DNA of 64,000 nucleotides. Source: Ochrobactrum sp. RH2CCR150. GTDB lineage: Bacteria > Pseudomonadota > Alphaproteobacteria > Rhizobiales > Rhizobiaceae. This document shows positions 44,844 to 53,273 of this stretch, in pieces. The stretch spans positions 1 to 64,000 of the forward strand of contig JACGXE010000010.1 in assembly GCA_014138095.1 (NCBI GenBank), read 5' to 3'. Every line of letters starts with the position of its first letter. The first letter of the stretch is position 1. A program made the position numbers and the translations under genes. Under the pieces are notes generated by a model. It worked only from the letters and a program-made list of their open reading frames with translations, was not told the origin of the DNA and ran no database searches.

Positions 44844-45345
44844 CAACCGATACTGCGAAATCCTTTGCGCCAGCGGGGACAAGAAATGTTTCAGCAATCT
44901 CTACGGTTCCTTTCTCAGCGCTTTGAATGAGATTGAGACAGTGCTGTTTTTCAGCTGCATCCGGCTTCGTCTTTTTCAGAATTTGATCTGTCAGGAAAGT
45001 TGGGCTCCAGCTGCGTTTCTGGCTGTCAGTCACGGCAATAATACACGGCATAGCCTGTTTGAATCGCTCAGGATCGTCGATTTCAAGTTCCATTTCTGCG
45101 ACCAGCATAATGGTCTGCGGTAACTCGCCGGGAAATGATGTCAGCGCAACAAGCTTCCAGTTTGCGCCCGCATAGCCCGGCATTTCGCCTCTCTCAGCTA
45201 TTGTCGGCTGGCGCAGTTTTTCCTGCGCCCATTCAATAAAGCCGCCGCGCGAGTGGACCAAAACCGCAAGCGGGATGAATAGCACGAGTAGAACGATACT
45301 GATCCGGAAATATCGTTTTTCGCTCAGAGTTTGTTCGACTGTCAT
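44803..45345 (-). CDS. Membrane-anchored protein of unknown function (cluster gene 3)
   Basis: 180 residues from the ATG at 45345, which overlaps the previous stop as ATGA. One N-terminal membrane span (about 15-35; YFRISIVLLVLFIPLAVLVH) precedes a periplasmic beta-rich domain with two cysteines about 37 residues apart (MPCIIAV, KQHCLNLI) that could form a disulfide. The span-plus-sandwich layout, and phrases like KLVALTSFPGELPQTIMLVA, recall the two upstream genes, but no name can be given. Its end overlaps the convergent 422-residue membrane protein gene. Confidence 0.7.
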   Translation of the reverse strand: MTVEQTLSEKRYFRISIVLLVLFIPLAVLVHSRGGFIEWAQEKLRQPTIAERGEMPGYAGANWKLVALTSFPGELPQTIMLVAEMELEIDDPERFKQAMPCIIAVTDSQKRSWSPTFLTDQILKKTKPDAAEKQHCLNLIQSAEKGTVEIAETFLVPAGAKDFAVSVAMRGEPHQSLLLK

Positions 45346-45935
45346 CGCGCCTCCAACGCCCATGGTTGAATGCGACCGCCGCGCTTGATCAGGATCGCGT
45401 GTTGCGTATGGCTTTCATCGGGAAAACCAACGCGGATCTCTGCCTGTTGCCCGAGCGGCGTTATCAGGCTTTCAGCCACGAGAAGAAAACCGCCCTTGAT
45501 CTCATGTTCCGGCAACTCAAATATGAGAAGGACCGGTCTTGGAATGCCCGGTTCCAGCCTTTCCGAACCGAGCACGCCCCATGCATTGGTGATACGTTGG
45601 CTCAATGCATATTGCGCGCCACTTGGTCCCTGCCACAGAGCCGACATCAGGTTGATGCTCTCTTTGTTCGCTCTTGCCGCGGCTTCCAGAACCAGCCATT
45701 TACCTGACGTCGTATAGTTGCGATCATTTCCGAAACTGGATGTGACCAGTTGATCCGCCATATAGGCCTCCGCGACACCCATGGTGAATTTCGCAGTTGA
45801 GACCGGCTTTCCAGCTTCACCGCGTACTTTGACCATCGAAACAATGTCGCTGTAATAAGGCGTGGAATGCTGCATGGCGTATAAGGTCGCAATCGTAGCA
45901 ACCACTGCGACGAAGGTTAGTAGCGTGCGTCTCAT
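45342..45935 (-). CDS. Membrane-anchored protein of unknown function (cluster gene 2)
   Basis: 197 residues. An N-terminal hydrophobic segment (about 3-20) is a signal anchor or cleavable signal. The exported part looks beta-rich (KPVSTAKFTMGVAEAYMADQ, WLVLEAAARANKE, ILIKRGGRIQPWALE). It has no cysteine and no known catalytic motif. Four-base overlaps with both neighbours show a tightly coupled three-gene operon. Probably an extracytoplasmic binding or assembly protein; not identified. Confidence 0.7.
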   Translation of the reverse strand: MRRTLLTFVAVVATIATLYAMQHSTPYYSDIVSMVKVRGEAGKPVSTAKFTMGVAEAYMADQLVTSSFGNDRNYTTSGKWLVLEAAARANKESINLMSALWQGPSGAQYALSQRITNAWGVLGSERLEPGIPRPVLLIFELPEHEIKGGFLLVAESLITPLGQQAEIRVGFPDESHTQHAILIKRGGRIQPWALEAR

Positions 45936-46528
45936 CCGCTGTCTCCTGGTGCGGATTCGGCTATTTTCAGTTCGACAGCAGCAACCGGGTCGCGGTCCAG
46001 CCAGTTGGATGCGCCAAAGAGATTGTCGCGCTTTTTATAAATCTGGCTTCCAACTAATAACCTTATCTTATCCGGCAACGTGACATTGGCAGGAACTTCC
46101 CAGGCAAGGGTCAGTTTTTCCGGCAATCCCGGATGGATCGCGCCGGCTACAAATTTGTCTCTGGCGAGATAGATCGTCGGATCAACCAGCCCCGCTATCG
46201 GCGGATCAAGTGTGATCAACTTCATTGGAACGAATGCTGATTCCGCCGAGCGGTTATCCGCTTCGAAAGCGATCAGAAGGAACTTTTTGGGTTCAACCGG
46301 CTGAAGGCCTGTTGGAGACGTATTGCTCAACCGCGCATCGAACACTGTGATGTTCCACCGCCCGGTATCTATCTTTCCACCTTCCGTGACGACCTGCAAC
46401 GGCACCGGATTGGCAGCATGATAGATGGCGGTCGCATAGGAAATGGCACTTGCCAAAGCGCTCCCGACGCCAGCAATAATGATCGTGGCAAGGCGCTGCC
46501 GGACCGTTTTTCGCTTTTCGTCCGCCAT
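45932..46528 (-). CDS. Membrane-anchored protein of unknown function (cluster gene 1)
   Basis: 198 residues from MADEKRKT (46528), with GGGGAGGG very close upstream; an ATG at 46543 would add five residues. A short basic cytoplasmic tail and one span (about 17-37; LATIIIAGVGSALASAISYA) precede a periplasmic domain (about 45-195) with the look of a DUF4352-type beta sandwich: KKFLLIAFEADNRSAESAF followed by surface-exposed loops. The family resemblance is an impression only. First gene of the three-gene operon; neighbours are the convergent membrane protein gene and the aldo/keto reductase. Confidence 0.7.
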   Translation of the reverse strand: MADEKRKTVRQRLATIIIAGVGSALASAISYATAIYHAANPVPLQVVTEGGKIDTGRWNITVFDARLSNTSPTGLQPVEPKKFLLIAFEADNRSAESAFVPMKLITLDPPIAGLVDPTIYLARDKFVAGAIHPGLPEKLTLAWEVPANVTLPDKIRLLVGSQIYKKRDNLFGASNWLDRDPVAAVELKIAESAPGDSG

Positions 46529-46672
46529 AACCCTCCCCGTCATTGGCGTTTCAACGATTTTCCCCAGCCCGTTGATATCCCTATAGCATGGTCCTTCCGT
46601 TTCGTCACCTCAAGCGGCACTCCCGTTCAAGGTGACGTTCTGCCTGATCGCTAAGGAGCGAATAGCCGTGTC

Positions 46673-47713
46673 TCATCCCGCAATAAGAGGCGGATTGATT
46701 TGAGCAAAACCTGCCTGACGTTGATAGGGAAAATGTGGATATGGCGCCGTAACTGCACTGGCTGCATCGAGTTTTGCAATTTGCTGGGGAGACAATGACC
46801 AGCCCACGGCCCCAAGATTCTGGCGCAATTGCTCTTCATTACGGGCCCCCACGATCACCGATGCCACTGTCGGTCTTGACAGGAGCCAGTTCAGCGCCAC
46901 TTGCGGCACTGTTTTGCCGGTTTCTCCCGCGACCACCTCTAATGCATCGATAACATTGAAAAGATGTTCCGTTTCCACCGGCGGGCCATAGCTCGCGGTC
47001 TCATGCAGGCGACTACCTTCAGGCAAGGCCTCGCCGCGTTTGATTTTCCCGGTTAATCGGCCCCATCCAAGTGGGCTCCAGACCAACGCGCCCAGTCCCT
47101 GGTCGGCTCCAAGCGGCATCAGATCCCATTCATAATCCCGGCCAATGAGCGAATAATAGACTTGATTGGCAATATAGCGCGGCCAGCCATAACGATCTGC
47201 AACAGCGAGTGCCTTCATGATCTGCCAGCCGGAAAAATTCGACACGCCGACATAGCGAACTTTGCCTGTCCGCACGAGCACATCAAGCGTGGACAAAACT
47301 TCTTCCACTGGCGTATGCGCATCAAAGGCATGCAGTTGCAGAAGATCGATGTAGTCGGTATCGAGCCGCTTCAGCGCCTGTTCTACAGAACGTATCAGGC
47401 GAAATCGCGATGACCCGGCATCATTGGGGCCCTCTCCAATCGGCAGGCTCATTTTGGTTGAGATAATGACGCTATCGCGCCGTCCACTGATTGCTGCGCC
47501 CAGAACTTCTTCCGAAGCGCCGTTCGAATAGACATCGGCTGTATCAAACAGATTGACACCAGCCTCCAGACATATGTCGATGAGGCGGCGCGCCTCTTTC
47601 ACATCGGTGTTTCCCCATGCACCGAACAATGGGCCTGTCCCACCAAACGTTCCCGCGCCAAAGCTCAGGGGCGACACTTTGAGGCCAGAGCGTCCCAGAT
47701 AACGGTATTCCAT
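46673..47713 (-). CDS. Aldo/keto reductase
   Basis: 346 residues from MEYRYLGRSG (ATG 47713). It is an NADPH-dependent TIM-barrel oxidoreductase with the catalytic tetrad visible: Asp and Tyr in NLFDTADVYSNG, Lys in VIISTKMS and His in LLQLHAFD. The cofactor end reads VIVGARNEEQLRQNLGAV. It most resembles the YajO/Tas-like bacterial group; substrate unknown, generally small aldehydes. It is divergent from a LysR gene 125 bases away, which probably controls it. The longer upstream reading to 47815 runs into the regulator's promoter and is rejected. Confidence 0.9.
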   Translation of the reverse strand: MEYRYLGRSGLKVSPLSFGAGTFGGTGPLFGAWGNTDVKEARRLIDICLEAGVNLFDTADVYSNGASEEVLGAAISGRRDSVIISTKMSLPIGEGPNDAGSSRFRLIRSVEQALKRLDTDYIDLLQLHAFDAHTPVEEVLSTLDVLVRTGKVRYVGVSNFSGWQIMKALAVADRYGWPRYIANQVYYSLIGRDYEWDLMPLGADQGLGALVWSPLGWGRLTGKIKRGEALPEGSRLHETASYGPPVETEHLFNVIDALEVVAGETGKTVPQVALNWLLSRPTVASVIVGARNEEQLRQNLGAVGWSLSPQQIAKLDAASAVTAPYPHFPYQRQAGFAQINPPLIAG

Positions 47714-47808
47714 GAGATTTTGCCTTTCAAAACGGTGGGGCAACATGATCCCCGCAACAATTGATGAATGAACATAGACCTCTCTCGTCCTGTGATATAG
47801 AATAGGAC

Positions 47809-47829
47809 AATTCAAATCATTTGTGAATT
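47809..47829. promoter_or_regulatory. Candidate LysR operator
   Basis: AATTCA-AATCATTTG-TGAATT is a perfect 6-bp inverted repeat just upstream of the LysR start and within the divergent gap, in a typical position for autoregulation and control of the aldo/keto reductase. Confidence 0.4.
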
Positions 47830-47838
47830 AGAAGACCA

Positions 47839-48744
47839 ATGGCGAGATCAGAGATCAACCGCTCTGGCGAGATGGAAGTCTTTGTCAGCGTTGTGGAACA
47901 AGGTGGCTTTTCAGCGGCAGCCAGAGCTTGCCGGATGACGCCCTCAGCTGTCAGCAAGCTGGTCGCCCGTTTAGAAACGCGGCTTGGTGCACGCCTGATA
48001 AATCGTTCCACGCGCGCGCTTCAGCTGACGCCCGAGGGATGTGCTTTTTATGAGCGCGCAACCCGGATTCTTGTCGATATTGAAGACGCCGAACGCGTTG
48101 CAGGTGTAGGCGAAAGACCTGTCGGTCGCATCCGCTTCAGCACCAGCCCATCTTACGCAACGCATGTTCTTGCGCCGATACTGCCTGCATTTCTGGAACT
48201 ATATCCGGATGTCACTCTTGATCTGACACTCAGCGACACTGTCGTCGATCTGCTAACTGAGCGGATAGATGTGGCGGTGCGAGCAGGACCGTTGAAGAGT
48301 TCAAGCCTCGTCGCACGCAAGCTTGGAGAGACGTCGATGATTGTGGTTGGTGCACCCGCTTATCTCGACCGCTTCGGCACACCGCAAACGCTCGAAGAAC
48401 TCGCTTCTCATAGTTGCATCGGTCTTGGATATATACGAACAACAGATGGTTGGCCGATGGTCCAAAACGGCGAGCACATCGTCGTTCCAACGGTCGGACG
48501 CGTTCAGGCCAGCGATGGCGAAGCCGTACGACGCCTGACTCTGAGCGGAACGGGACTTGCACGCCTGACTGAATTCACAGTTCGCGACGATATCGCTACG
48601 GGACGGCTTATGCCTGTCCTGGAACATTTAAATCCGCATGACCGTGAGGCGTTCCATGCCGTTTACATCGGTCAAGGCGGTCCATTGCCATCAAGGGTCC
48701 GGGCACTTCTCGACTTCCTTGCTGAAAGAGGCCGCGTGACCTGA
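47839..48744 (+). CDS. LysR-family regulator
   Basis: 301 residues. N-terminal winged helix (about 7-66; FVSVVEQGGFSAAARACRMT, SAVSKLVARLETRLGARLIN), then a linker helix and a type 2 periplasmic-binding effector domain (about 95-295; GRIRFSTSPSYATHVLAPIL, IDVAVRAGPL). This matches the DhcR/PgrR-like subgroup of LysR proteins commonly found beside oxidoreductases. It probably controls the divergent aldo/keto reductase; effector unknown. Confidence 0.9.
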   Translation: MARSEINRSGEMEVFVSVVEQGGFSAAARACRMTPSAVSKLVARLETRLGARLINRSTRALQLTPEGCAFYERATRILVDIEDAERVAGVGERPVGRIRFSTSPSYATHVLAPILPAFLELYPDVTLDLTLSDTVVDLLTERIDVAVRAGPLKSSSLVARKLGETSMIVVGAPAYLDRFGTPQTLEELASHSCIGLGYIRTTDGWPMVQNGEHIVVPTVGRVQASDGEAVRRLTLSGTGLARLTEFTVRDDIATGRLMPVLEHLNPHDREAFHAVYIGQGGPLPSRVRALLDFLAERGRVT

Positions 48745-48750
48745 CACGAG

Positions 48751-48781
48751 TAGCCCCCGACAGCTTTTCCGTCAGGGGCTA
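48751..48781. terminator. Hairpin between convergent LysR and MFS genes
   Basis: TAGCCCC and GGGGCTA form a perfect 7-bp stem, extended by GAC/GTC inside, between two converging genes. There is no long T-run on either side, so termination strength is doubtful. Confidence 0.45.
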
Positions 48782-48801
48782 TCCTCAAGCGCAAAACCGC
48801 A

Positions 48802-50034
48802 TTATTCGGCAGGTTGAGCCACACAATTGACATCGGCATCCGATGTTGTCCGCTCTCCTGACAAAGCACGCTGTCCGAAGCCGACGATCAGAACGGTCGT
48901 TACAGTGGCTACAATTGACACCCAGAAGCCGTTCGCTGCCCCGAAATTATCAACCACCCAACCTGCGATGAAGGCGCCGAGCGCCATCCCGATACCGATG
49001 CCCGTCATAACCCATGTGATTCCCTCAGTTAACATGGCTTCCGGCACCCGACGCTCAATGAGACCAAAGGCGGTGATGAAGGTGGGCGAGATAGCAACGC
49101 CACTGACGAAGACAGCCAAGGCAAGCAAAACAACCGACGAACTGGCAAACAAAAGCGGTAAGGCCGTAATTGCAAGCACACTAACCGCGATCAGAAGTTG
49201 CAACGGCAATTGAATTCTTGGCTTAAGCGCACCGAGAGTAAGACCGACCGCAAAAGACCCGATAGCGTAAACACCAATGACCAGACTTGCCATATTGGGC
49301 TGACCAAGCTCTCTGGTGATTGCCACAGCACTGACTTCCGCAGTCGCAAAGGTTGAGCCGACAAACACAAGGGCAAGTGTAATAATCTGAACCGAACGGA
49401 GCCGGATAGCGGAGCGCTGGGGACCGGTTTGATCAGGAGCACGGACTCTGGGTTCAGTTGTACGCTGTGCCAGAAACGCAACCGTGCCAATTGCCAGAAA
49501 CACTGTACTGATCAGCATTCCTGCTTCTGGGAACAAGGCCACGGCCAAGCCAACAGAGAGCGAAGCACCCGCAATATAGACCAGTTCGTCGGCAGCTGAT
49601 TCAAACGCGAAAGCAGTGTTCAACTCTGGTCGGTTGCGAAATATTTCCGTCCAACGCGCCCGGACCATTGCAGGTATACTCGGCATCGTGCCCGCCAGAA
49701 ACGCCGCAACGAACAAGGTCCAGCTCGCCCATTTCTGATTGGCGGCCAGAATAAGCACTGCAAATGCAATCACCGAAATGGCCGTAACCGGCCCGACAAC
49801 AGCCCGTTGACCGTATTTGTCGACCGCCCGCGATATCTGCGGCGATAAAAACGCGTTGGTCAGGGCGAACGTAGCTGAAACTGCACCTCCCAGCCAATAT
49901 TCGCCATGCGTTAGAGACAACATGGCGACGATTCCAATTGGAGCCATTGCCATTGGAAGCCGCGCGAAGCCTGCTGCCGTTGAAAAGCCCAGTGCGCCCG
50001 GCGCACGGAAAATCTCTCTATATGGATTGGACAT
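48802..50034 (-). CDS. MFS transporter next to a TetR regulator
   Basis: 410 residues from MSNPYREIFRAPG (ATG 50034, AAGGAA upstream). About 12 membrane spans; the 2-3 loop ISRAVDKYGQRAV corresponds to the MFS loop motif. It probably exports drugs or toxic metabolites; sequence alone does not tell the substrate. It is divergent from a TetR gene, with three operator-like palindromes directly upstream of its start, the classic arrangement of a repressor-controlled efflux pump. Confidence 0.87.
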   Translation of the reverse strand: MSNPYREIFRAPGALGFSTAAGFARLPMAMAPIGIVAMLSLTHGEYWLGGAVSATFALTNAFLSPQISRAVDKYGQRAVVGPVTAISVIAFAVLILAANQKWASWTLFVAAFLAGTMPSIPAMVRARWTEIFRNRPELNTAFAFESAADELVYIAGASLSVGLAVALFPEAGMLISTVFLAIGTVAFLAQRTTEPRVRAPDQTGPQRSAIRLRSVQIITLALVFVGSTFATAEVSAVAITRELGQPNMASLVIGVYAIGSFAVGLTLGALKPRIQLPLQLLIAVSVLAITALPLLFASSSVVLLALAVFVSGVAISPTFITAFGLIERRVPEAMLTEGITWVMTGIGIGMALGAFIAGWVVDNFGAANGFWVSIVATVTTVLIVGFGQRALSGERTTSDADVNCVAQPAE

Positions 50035-50068
50035 AGACGTGTTCCTTGATGGTAAGGATTTACCACTT

Positions 50069-50137
50069 ACATACGTAGCGTATGTCAAATAATTAGTTGA
50101 TACGCGACGTATGTCAACTAATATACGTAACGTATGT
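50069..50137. promoter_or_regulatory. Three TetR-type palindromes
   Basis: ACATACG-TAG-CGTATGT at 50069-50085 is a perfect palindrome; ATATACG-TAA-CGTATGT at 50121-50137 has one mismatch; between them TACG-CGA-CGTATGTCAA at about 50101-50115 is an imperfect third copy. They fill the 120-bp gap between the divergent MFS and TetR genes, so TetR should repress both. Confidence 0.75.
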
Positions 50138-50154
50138 AGAAATTGGAGAACGAT

Positions 50155-50757
50155 ATGCGCAAACCCCGTAGCGAGATGATCGCCGAAACCCGGGCAAAAC
50201 TACTCGCGGCAGGGCGCCAGGCATTCGGAACGGTCGGCTATGCGGATGCTTCAATGGATGACTTCACGGGCGCAGCAGGTCTGACGCGAGGTGCGCTTTA
50301 CCATCACTTCGGCGACAAGAAGGGCCTGTTGCAGGCGGTGGTCAATCAGATCGATGCAGAAATGACGGACAGGCTTTGCGCCATTTCTTCCCGGGCTGAC
50401 ACGCCCTGGCAGGGCTTCGTTGACGAGAATGTTGCTTATGTTCAGATGGCTCTCGAGCCAGAAATCCAGCGCATTATGTTTAGAGATGGGCCCGCGGTGC
50501 TTGGAGATCCATCAGGCTGGCCAAATGCCAATGGCTGCATTGCAACGGTGGCGCGCAGCCTCGCCGACCTGCAAAAGGCTGGCATGATTGTTGACATCGA
50601 TCCGGAAGCTGGCGCGCGCCTCATTAATGCAGCCAGCAGCAGCGCTGCACAATGGATTGCCAATGCAGACGATCCCGAAGTTACCTCGGAAAAAGCCGCG
50701 CAGGCTTTTCGTACTTTTCTCGAAGGACTGCTCTTAAAAAAGGACGTCGCTGAATGA
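50155..50757 (+). CDS. TetR-family repressor
   Basis: 200 residues from MRKPRSEMIAE (ATG 50155, GGAGAACGAT upstream). The helix-turn-helix (about 10-57; FGTVGYADASMDDFTGAAGL, TRGALYHHFGDKKGLLQAVV) is of the classic TetR/AcrR type. The C-terminal ligand domain (about 75-195) resembles that of the TetR C-terminal group around PsrA/YxbF-like proteins. It most likely represses the divergent MFS gene and itself through the three palindromes. It ends 16 bases before the convergent ArsR gene. Confidence 0.9.
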   Translation: MRKPRSEMIAETRAKLLAAGRQAFGTVGYADASMDDFTGAAGLTRGALYHHFGDKKGLLQAVVNQIDAEMTDRLCAISSRADTPWQGFVDENVAYVQMALEPEIQRIMFRDGPAVLGDPSGWPNANGCIATVARSLADLQKAGMIVDIDPEAGARLINAASSSAAQWIANADDPEVTSEKAAQAFRTFLEGLLLKKDVAE

Positions 50758-50773
50758 GGCGGCCTTAAGCAGC

Positions 50774-51109
50774 TTAGCCCTTTGCTACGTTGAGAACCGC
50801 ATCGAGAAGGCCCGGGAAACGTTGATCGAGCTCTTCGCGCCGCAGTGACAACAAGCGTCCGCGACCATTCGGCTTGTTCCAGACGACTCCACTTTCACGC
50901 AGCACTTTCATCAGATGCGAACGTGTCGATTTCGGTACATTCGGATCGCTTAAATGACACCGCGCCATCTCCAGCGGACCGTCATCCAATTGCCGCACAA
51001 TTTCTAGACGCGACGGATCGCTCAGCGCAAAAAGCACCTGCGTTAGCGTGATTTCTTCGCAGTTCGGATGAGCCAGATCAACCGGGTGAGATAGAATTTC
51101 ATTCGTCAT
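50774..51109 (-). CDS. ArsR-family regulator
   Basis: 111 residues with one winged helix-turn-helix (about 25-95; LFALSDPSRLEIVRQLDDGP, PKSTRSHLMKVLRESGVVWN). Cysteines occur in HPNCEEI and MARCHL, but the classical metal-binding ELCVCDL motif is absent, so a non-metal or redox signal is as likely as metal. It is divergent from an MFS gene, with two GGTTCGA-type inverted repeats in the gap. It probably represses the MFS gene and itself. Confidence 0.88.
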   Translation of the reverse strand: MTNEILSHPVDLAHPNCEEITLTQVLFALSDPSRLEIVRQLDDGPLEMARCHLSDPNVPKSTRSHLMKVLRESGVVWNKPNGRGRLLSLRREELDQRFPGLLDAVLNVAKG

Positions 51110-51177
51110 GGTTCGAATATAGTTGAACCGTCGCCGGTTTCATAGTAGGAAATGGTTCGAATAATATCGAACCATTT
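51110..51177. promoter_or_regulatory. Two ArsR-type inverted repeats
   Basis: AAATGGTTCGA-ATAATA-TCGAACCATTT at 51150-51177 is a perfect 11-bp inverted repeat. GGTTCGA with TTGAACC at 51110-51129 is a second, weaker one touching the ArsR start. Both lie between the ArsR gene and the divergent MFS gene. Confidence 0.75.
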
Positions 51178-51212
51178 CGCAATTGTATCGTGGCGATTGC
51201 AGCAGGTGCACC

Positions 51213-52439
51213 ATGTCGAATGATCAGATCAAAGCAGCAGGCGGTAGCCGACCCGGTTTCACAATTGCTTTGCTCAGCCAGTTTGTCATGATGGCCAGCG
51301 CAAGCCTGCCCTCTCCCTTTTATCCGGCGTTACAGCAGGAGATTGGCTTTTCCGCAGCAGCATTGACGGGCATTTTTGCCATCTATGCCGGCGCTTTGCT
51401 CGCCACGCTACTGATCGCCGGTGCAAGTTCCGATTATATCGGACGCCGTCCCGTTCTCTCCCTCGGTTTCTTGCTACTCGCGATATCCGCATTTGACTTC
51501 ATGACAGCGGCTAGCCTCACAGGATTGATGATCGCGCGATGTGTTCAAGGCATTGCCTGCGGGTTACTGATCACCGCTTCCTCGGCGACTGTTGTGGACT
51601 TTGAACCCCGCAGATTTCCGGGTATCGCCGCTGTCTGCAACTCGGTCGTTCCGCTTCTTGGGTTGGCAGCTGGCGCGCCGATCGCGGGCATCATCATGGA
51701 CGTTTTTGATCAGCCAAGAACCTATGTTTTTGGCGGCCTCATTGCTATCAGCCTGACACTCGCGGCCATCATATGGATCTTGCCTGAAAGTTCACCGCGT
51801 CACCGCGGCTTTCTCACCTCGTTACAGCCCCGGCTGGGACTACCAACGAATGTGAGAAGCATTTTCTGGAAGTGCGCACCGGCGATTGTTGCCACTTGGG
51901 CCACAGGCGGATTTTACCTCGCGCTTGGCCATCTTATCATGGCGCGCGTATTTGACTTTCATGATTACTTTGCTCAGGCAAGCGTCATCACGCTGCTGTC
52001 CCTTGGCGGAGCAATTGCAAGCTATGTCGCGCGCAAGTTCGCTCCCCGGCACATCATGCTCTATGGCTCGACCAGTCTCGCCATCGGAACTATATTTACG
52101 CTCGTTGGCATTCTTTCATCCAATATCGCAATCTATCTGGCCGCGCTTTTTATTGCTGGAACAGGATTTGGAACCTGCTTTTATGCGAGCTTGCGAAGCA
52201 TAGTTCCTCTAACGCCCGCCAGTGAACGCGGAGAGGTCTTCGCCTCGATCTTCACGATCAGCTATCTTGCCTTTGGCGTGCCAGTCGTTCTCGCAGGGAT
52301 CATGATGCCGTATCTCGGCCTGCAAACAACATTATTGGTCTATGGTCTCATCATCGCCTTTATGGCAACGACGGCTGGCGTCTTGAGGAAAGCTGACCGA
52401 CTTGAGAACGTATCCCAGGCGGCAGCGGCCACCAGATAG
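51213..52439 (+). CDS. MFS transporter next to an ArsR regulator
   Basis: 408 residues from MSNDQIKAAGG (ATG 51213). About 12 spans; the loop motif is GASSDYIGRRPVLSLG and the motif C region is NSVVPLLGLAAGAPIAGII, typical of drug/H+ antiporters. It is likely an efflux carrier under control of the divergent ArsR. It ends 24 bases before the convergent second copy of the coiled-coil gene, next to the edge of the long direct repeat. Confidence 0.87.
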   Translation: MSNDQIKAAGGSRPGFTIALLSQFVMMASASLPSPFYPALQQEIGFSAAALTGIFAIYAGALLATLLIAGASSDYIGRRPVLSLGFLLLAISAFDFMTAASLTGLMIARCVQGIACGLLITASSATVVDFEPRRFPGIAAVCNSVVPLLGLAAGAPIAGIIMDVFDQPRTYVFGGLIAISLTLAAIIWILPESSPRHRGFLTSLQPRLGLPTNVRSIFWKCAPAIVATWATGGFYLALGHLIMARVFDFHDYFAQASVITLLSLGGAIASYVARKFAPRHIMLYGSTSLAIGTIFTLVGILSSNIAIYLAALFIAGTGFGTCFYASLRSIVPLTPASERGEVFASIFTISYLAFGVPVVLAGIMMPYLGLQTTLLVYGLIIAFMATTAGVLRKADRLENVSQAAAATR

Positions 52440-52491
52440 CCGCATAGCGAGACGAGCTTTTTGTTAAAGCTTAATCTGGGTCTCTATGCGG
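52440..52491. other. Inverted repeat at the left edge of repeat copy 2
   Basis: CCGCATAG at 52440-52447 and CTATGCGG at 52484-52491 are perfect inverted repeats, with GAGAC/GTCTC continuing inward. They overlap the 3' end of the coiled-coil gene and end five bases before the similarity to copy 1 begins. It may be a bidirectional terminator with a large loop. Confidence 0.4.
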
Positions 52492-53027
52492 AGAAGCATT
52501 TTCCGCATACGTTTATTCTCTATGCTCAGCTTCTCGGCTAGCTGCCGCTTTAGCGCGACATTCTCTGCTTCTAGCGCAGCCAGTTCATCCAGAATGTCAG
52601 CTGTGGCCTTGGGCGCTGACTTGACCTTCACCGGCTTGTCAGCAAGTGACTTTAAACGACGGGGAGTGTTGAGCTTTTTCCTTGTGCGGACAGGAGAAGT
52701 CGCCGCTTTGGCAGCGACGGGATTTTGGGTTTCCTGCGGAGCGACTTCTGCTTCAGCTAGGATGATTTCCGTTGCGTCTGCAACAACGATCTTCGGCTCA
52801 ACAACGGCTTCCACCTGAAGCGATGGCTCGTGGGTTGTCGTTACAGGCTCACTGCTGGTTGCGGAAATCGCGGGCTGTGTTGGTTCGACAGGTGCCGGTG
52901 CCTTGGTGTCCTCTTCCACTGCACGTGCAATCGATTTCAGATCGAGATTGCCCCAAAGCGAATTGCCGCCCTTACGTGCACGTCGGTTCTTATATTCAAC
53001 GACAACATTGCGGATTGGATTCTTCAT
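52464..53027 (-). CDS. Coiled-coil protein divergent from SyrB (copy 2)
   Basis: 187 residues. It is the same protein as at 1520-2062 except for about five substitutions in the low-complexity and linker regions and a longer C-terminus (ending LLRIETQIKL in place of NS). This copy probably has the original end, because the repeat boundary cuts the other one. Same N-terminal basic block and C-terminal leucine-zipper helix. Divergent from syrB copy 2 over an intergenic region with a single base difference from copy 1. Function unknown. Confidence 0.75.
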   Translation of the reverse strand: MKNPIRNVVVEYKNRRARKGGNSLWGNLDLKSIARAVEEDTKAPAPVEPTQPAISATSSEPVTTTHEPSLQVEAVVEPKIVVADATEIILAEAEVAPQETQNPVAAKAATSPVRTRKKLNTPRRLKSLADKPVKVKSAPKATADILDELAALEAENVALKRQLAEKLSIENKRMRKMLLRIETQIKL

Positions 53028-53273
53028 CCGAAAATAGCTTTCTCAATCAATTTCTATGGAGGTGCCCCGACAGGTACTACGCTCTACCTATAGATTCCAT
53101 CCTCGGTTTTCAACAAACAATCGAGACATATAATAGATCAGCTCACCATGCTCATTTGAGGGCATCTCTTCACAAAGTGTCAAAGTAATGGCACTTATAG
53201 TTGCATTAAGCATTGTCCCATATATTCGGCGACCGGAAAGCTTACCCGAGTATCAATCCAGGAGAACCTGAAC

